64,000 bases of DNA from Lachnospiraceae bacterium. Its GTDB lineage: Bacteria; Bacillota; Clostridia; Lachnospirales; Lachnospiraceae. The translations under genes and the position numbers were made by a program. Positions 61,969 to 64,000 of this stretch are shown piece by piece. A model generated the notes under the pieces. The model was given only the letters and a program-made list of their open reading frames with translations. It was not told the DNA's origin and did not search any database. Every line of letters starts with the position of its first letter. Position 1 is the first letter of the stretch. The stretch is taken from NCBI GenBank assembly GCA_024694625.1, contig JAILJP010000032.1, positions 16,717-80,716 of the forward strand. The letters run 5' to 3'.

Positions 61969-62805
61969 ATGTTAAAATTAGGAGAATATCAGACTCTTAC
62001 CATGGTGAAAAAGGTAGAGTTTGGAGTTTATTTAGCAGAAAACAGAGGCGATGAGGATAAGGTGCTTTTGCCGGCGAAACAGGTGCCGGAGGGATTGCGT
62101 ACGGGAGACGAAGTGGAAGTGTTTTTGTACAGAGATTCCCAGGATCGAATGATTGCAACCACTGCACGTCCGCTGATTAAAATGGAAGAAGTAAAGCCTC
62201 TTGCCGTAAAGGAAGTTACAAAAATCGGAGCTTTTTTGGACTGGGGATTGGAAAAGGATTTGTTTTTGCCTTATAAGGAAATGACAGAAAAAGTTAAGGC
62301 AGATCAGGAGATCCTGATTCGATTATATACAGATAAAAGTAATCGTTTGTGTGGAAGTATGAAGCATATTTACGATTACTTAAAGCAGTCCTCGCCCTAT
62401 CAGATAGGAGATGAGGTGAAGGGACGTATTTACGAATTTGGTCATGATTTTGGAACATTTGTGGCAGTGGATGATTTGTATTCTGCCATGATTCCCAAGC
62501 ATGAGGATGTATCCGGATATCATATTGGAGATATCCTTTCATTGCGGGTTACCAATGTAAAAGAAGACGGAAAGTTGGATGTATCCTTGAGGGAAAAATC
62601 CTACGTGCAAATGGAAGATGACGCAGAGGCACTGCTTTCGCTCATTGATGCCTATGCCGGAGTACTTCCCTTTACAGAAAAAGCTTCTCCGGAAGTAATC
62701 AAAAGAGAAACCGGATTGTCAAAAGCTGCATTTAAAAGAGCAGTGGGACGTTTGTATAAGGAAAGAAAAATTGATTTGACCGACGGAAAAATCCGCCGTG
62801 TTTAA
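61969..62805 (+). CDS. CvfB/YitL-type S1 RNA-binding protein
   Basis: A 278 aa protein with consecutive S1-like RNA-binding beta barrels: GEYQTLTMVKKVEFGVYLAENR, then KIGAFLDWGLEKDLFLPY, then GDEVKGRIYEFGHDFGTFVAVDDLYSAMIP, and a C-terminal winged helix (KRETGLSKAAFKRAVGRLYKERKIDLT). This order is that of CvfB (YitL), an RNA-binding virulence regulator in Staphylococcus whose exact target is not known. ATG 61969 preferred because GAAAGGACGG lies eight bases upstream. The gene ends 23 bases before ridA. Confidence 0.92.
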   Translation: MLKLGEYQTLTMVKKVEFGVYLAENRGDEDKVLLPAKQVPEGLRTGDEVEVFLYRDSQDRMIATTARPLIKMEEVKPLAVKEVTKIGAFLDWGLEKDLFLPYKEMTEKVKADQEILIRLYTDKSNRLCGSMKHIYDYLKQSSPYQIGDEVKGRIYEFGHDFGTFVAVDDLYSAMIPKHEDVSGYHIGDILSLRVTNVKEDGKLDVSLREKSYVQMEDDAEALLSLIDAYAGVLPFTEKASPEVIKRETGLSKAAFKRAVGRLYKERKIDLTDGKIRRV

Positions 62806-62828
62806 TAAAAAAGAAAGAAGGTTACAAT

Positions 62829-63203
62829 ATGAAAAACATTATCAGTACTGACAAAGCACCTGCAGCAATCGGACCTTATTCCCAGGCTGTGGAAATCGGA
62901 GGCATTGTTTACACTTCCGGTGTTATCCCTGTTGATCCTGCAACAGGAAATATTCCAGAGGGAAGCGTAGCTCAGGCCGAGCAGGCTTTTACCAATATGA
63001 AAAATCTTTTAGAAGCTGCCGGAACATCTATGGACAAGGTATTAAAGACAACTGTCTTTATCAAAGAGATGAACGACTTTGGCGCAATCAATGAAGTATA
63101 TGCAAAGTACTTCCCGGAACCTTATCCGGCAAGAAGCTGTGTTGAGGTTGCCCGTCTTCCAAAAGATGTTATGTTGGAAATTGAAGTGATTGCAGAAAAA
63201 TAA
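62829..63203 (+). CDS. ridA: Reactive intermediate/imine deaminase RidA
   Basis: A 124 aa member of the YjgF/RidA family, which hydrolyses reactive enamine/imine intermediates made by PLP enzymes such as threonine dehydratase. It has the family signature near the C-terminus (PARSCVEVARLPKDVMLEIEVIA, with the substrate-binding Arg) and SQAVEIGGIVYTSG early. Ribosome site AGAAGGTT. Last gene of the thioesterase-cvfB-ridA group before the bidirectional terminator at 63216-63265. Confidence 0.96.
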   Translation: MKNIISTDKAPAAIGPYSQAVEIGGIVYTSGVIPVDPATGNIPEGSVAQAEQAFTNMKNLLEAAGTSMDKVLKTTVFIKEMNDFGAINEVYAKYFPEPYPARSCVEVARLPKDVMLEIEVIAEK

Positions 63204-63215
63204 AATGAACATAAA

Positions 63216-63265
63216 AAAAGCTTCGCCTAGATGAGAAATCATCAATGGAGAAGCTTTTATTTTGT
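63216..63265. terminator. Bidirectional terminator between ridA and the YjfB-type gene
   Basis: AAAAGCTTC (63216-63224) pairs with GAAGCTTTT (63250-63258), with a partially complementary GATGA/TCATC inner part, and T or A runs outside. Confidence 0.82.
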
Positions 63266-63267
63266 AA

Positions 63268-63471
63268 TTAAATGCTCATGTCGAAATTGCCGCCTACAGA
63301 AGGATTGACGGATAACTCCATGCCTGGTGCGGAAGAAATCATCTGTGCAACTCCTGCACCTTCCATCTTCATCGCATCCATTGACATATCCAAAACGGCA
63401 TAGCCTACGTCGTTGTAGGTCTGGGCACGGGATAAATATGTAGCTAATGCGGCAACACCTGTAACATCCAT
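63268..63471 (-). CDS. YjfB-family putative motility protein
   Basis: A 67 aa protein of the YjfB type, small proteins placed with flagellar/motility regulons in Firmicutes. It begins MDVTGVAALATYLSRAQTYNDVGYAVLDMSMDAMK and ends in the family's Pro-Gly-Gly-Asn pattern (NPSVGGNFDMSI). Start at 63471 behind GAAAGGGGTGAG. Upstream on this strand is an AT-rich stretch with TATATT-like elements but no clear motility sigma factor site. Consistent with the chemoreceptor in this window, the organism is probably motile. Confidence 0.82.
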   Translation of the reverse strand: MDVTGVAALATYLSRAQTYNDVGYAVLDMSMDAMKMEGAGVAQMISSAPGMELSVNPSVGGNFDMSI

Positions 63472-63550
63472 AGACTCACCCCTTTCATCAGATAATTACC
63501 TAACTATATTATAACACGATATATCCCCGTTACAACAAATTTTTCATAAC

Positions 63551-63604
63551 CACCATTAATGGTATCTTTTTTCCCTCCCCCTTGGGGTTGCCCCTCCCTC
63601 CCCC
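63551..63604 (-). other. G-quadruplex-capable tract and small palindrome
   Basis: The + strand has a pyrimidine tract of C-runs at 63573-63604, so the minus strand carries GGGGG-A-GGG-A-GGGG, a CAACCCCAA loop, then GGGGG-A-GGG. This is very unlike the AT-rich surroundings. Just beside it, ACCATTAATGGT at 63551-63562 is a perfect palindrome. The tract lies about 100 bases upstream of the YjfB-type gene on the same strand as its transcript. Confidence 0.55.
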
Positions 63605-63633
63605 TGCCATTTTGCAAGGATGTTAGAAACTCT

Positions 63634-63660
63634 TGATGCTAAATACGAGCATCCTTTTTG
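63634..63660 (+). terminator. Stem-loop with T run
   Basis: GATGCT (63635-63640), loop AAATACG, AGCATC (63648-63653), then CTTTTTG. A GGATG at 63618-63622 could form an alternative pairing with GCATCC. It faces rightward, with no gene known upstream on that strand beyond ridA. Confidence 0.55.
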
Positions 63661-63689
63661 TGTCCGGACAACAATTTACAGTTCGAAGC

Positions 63690-63995
63690 AAGTGTGCGCC
63701 AAAGACAAAGACTTGTTGTTTATTTATAGCGCTTTTCAAAACTCAAGGTGAGCCGGCTTAAGTCACCGTTCGCTAAGTAAAAAGACGAAGCATGTTTTTA
63801 GATGTCGGCACCACACACAATCTCAGTCCATTTCGGTTATGTGTTCTCGGTGCCGTCCATGGCACCTCGTACCGACATCTGTAAAAAACATGCTTCTTTT
63901 TTACTAAGCTCACTTTAAAGCGCTCGGCTCACCTTGAGTTCTGAGAAAGCACATATTTAATTTACTCAAGTCTTTGTCAGGCACACATCTTGCGG
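63690..63995. repeat. Long imperfect inverted repeat, about 300 bases
   Basis: Two arms of about 125 bases face each other around a loop of roughly 60 bases. Exact paired blocks: GACAAAGACTTG (63704-63715) with 63967-63978; AACTCAAGGTGAGCCG (63740-63755) with 63925-63940; GAAGCATGTTTTT (63787-63799) with 63884-63896; GATGTCGG (63801-63808) with 63872-63879. The loop contains GGCACC at 63807-63812 and GGTGCC at 63849-63854, with a third GGCACC at 63861-63866. No credible open reading frame is present in this region (63472-64000). The right arm may extend past the window. Confidence 0.75.
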
Positions 63996-64000
63996 CAGAA

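Noticed and set aside
63472-64000. Protein-coding gene in the last 530 bases
   Set aside because: No frame of useful length with a ribosome site was found; the palindromic structure explains the sequence better.

Overview
The window looks like a chromosome segment of a low-GC, anaerobic, probably motile member of the Clostridia, most likely Lachnospiraceae. Evidence: anaerobic ribonucleotide reductase activase (nrdG), class II aldolase, type III glutamine synthetase (glnN), an hprK/rapZ/whiA/crh-like cluster, a reversed-order family 3 glycosidase, a chemoreceptor, a YjfB-type motility protein, and strong AGGAGG-type ribosome binding sites. No rRNA genes and no CRISPR array are visible; there is one tRNA (Gln, CTG).

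Layout. (1) Bases 1 to about 10,780 are a decaying mobile island. It holds a Tn554-like recombinase operon ending in a protein with three helicase-associated repeats, a scrap resembling the HsdR N-terminus, a large tandem zinc-ribbon protein with an embedded Vsr-like nuclease domain (broken by a frameshift), a serine recombinase broken by an amber codon, a secreted Fn3-type protein, a compact type I toxin-antitoxin locus with both promoters readable, and a truncated conjugation module. The island abuts nrdG, which has no visible Shine-Dalgarno and no nrdD beside it. (2) 10.9-21 kb: signalling and metal genes: a two-component system, an SCP2-like protein, a chemoreceptor, an ArsR/HMA/P1B-ATPase metal-efflux operon with a clear operator, and a REC-GGDEF-EAL protein. 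(3) 21.2-27.2 kb: nadABC followed without a terminator by a three-gene ABC importer. (4) 27.2-40.6 kb: core genes ftsH, uvrC, hprK, an M18 aminopeptidase, murB, rapZ, whiA, crh-like, a lipid kinase, fba and glnN. (5) 40.6-52.7 kb: class A PBP, YigZ, a membrane EAL protein, a radical SAM protein, a GH3 glycosidase, AlaX, tRNA-Gln flanked by tRNA fragments, and an AIM24-type protein. (6) 52.9-63.5 kb: a MarR-centred module (Old Yellow Enzyme-type reductase and a membrane-embedded alpha/beta hydrolase), then lipid and envelope genes (GDPD, acyl-ACP thioesterase), a CvfB-like RNA-binding protein, RidA and YjfB. (7) The last 530 bases are non-coding, with a G-quadruplex-capable tract and an approximately 300-base long inverted repeat.

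How genes work together. The nad operon makes NAD from aspartate, and its linked importer may bring in a precursor or related compound. hprK and the crh-like gene form a carbon-regulation pair in which the HPr-like protein keeps the regulatory serine but has glutamate where the catalytic histidine should be. The MarR module has two divergent promoters sharing one palindromic -35 hexamer, with a perfect operator over the hydrolase start site. The most interesting unexplained items are the zinc-ribbon/nuclease array, the toxin-antitoxin locus, the nad-linked transporter, the MarR/reductase/membrane-hydrolase module and the terminal long inverted repeat. All assignments come from reading the sequence; no database search was run.
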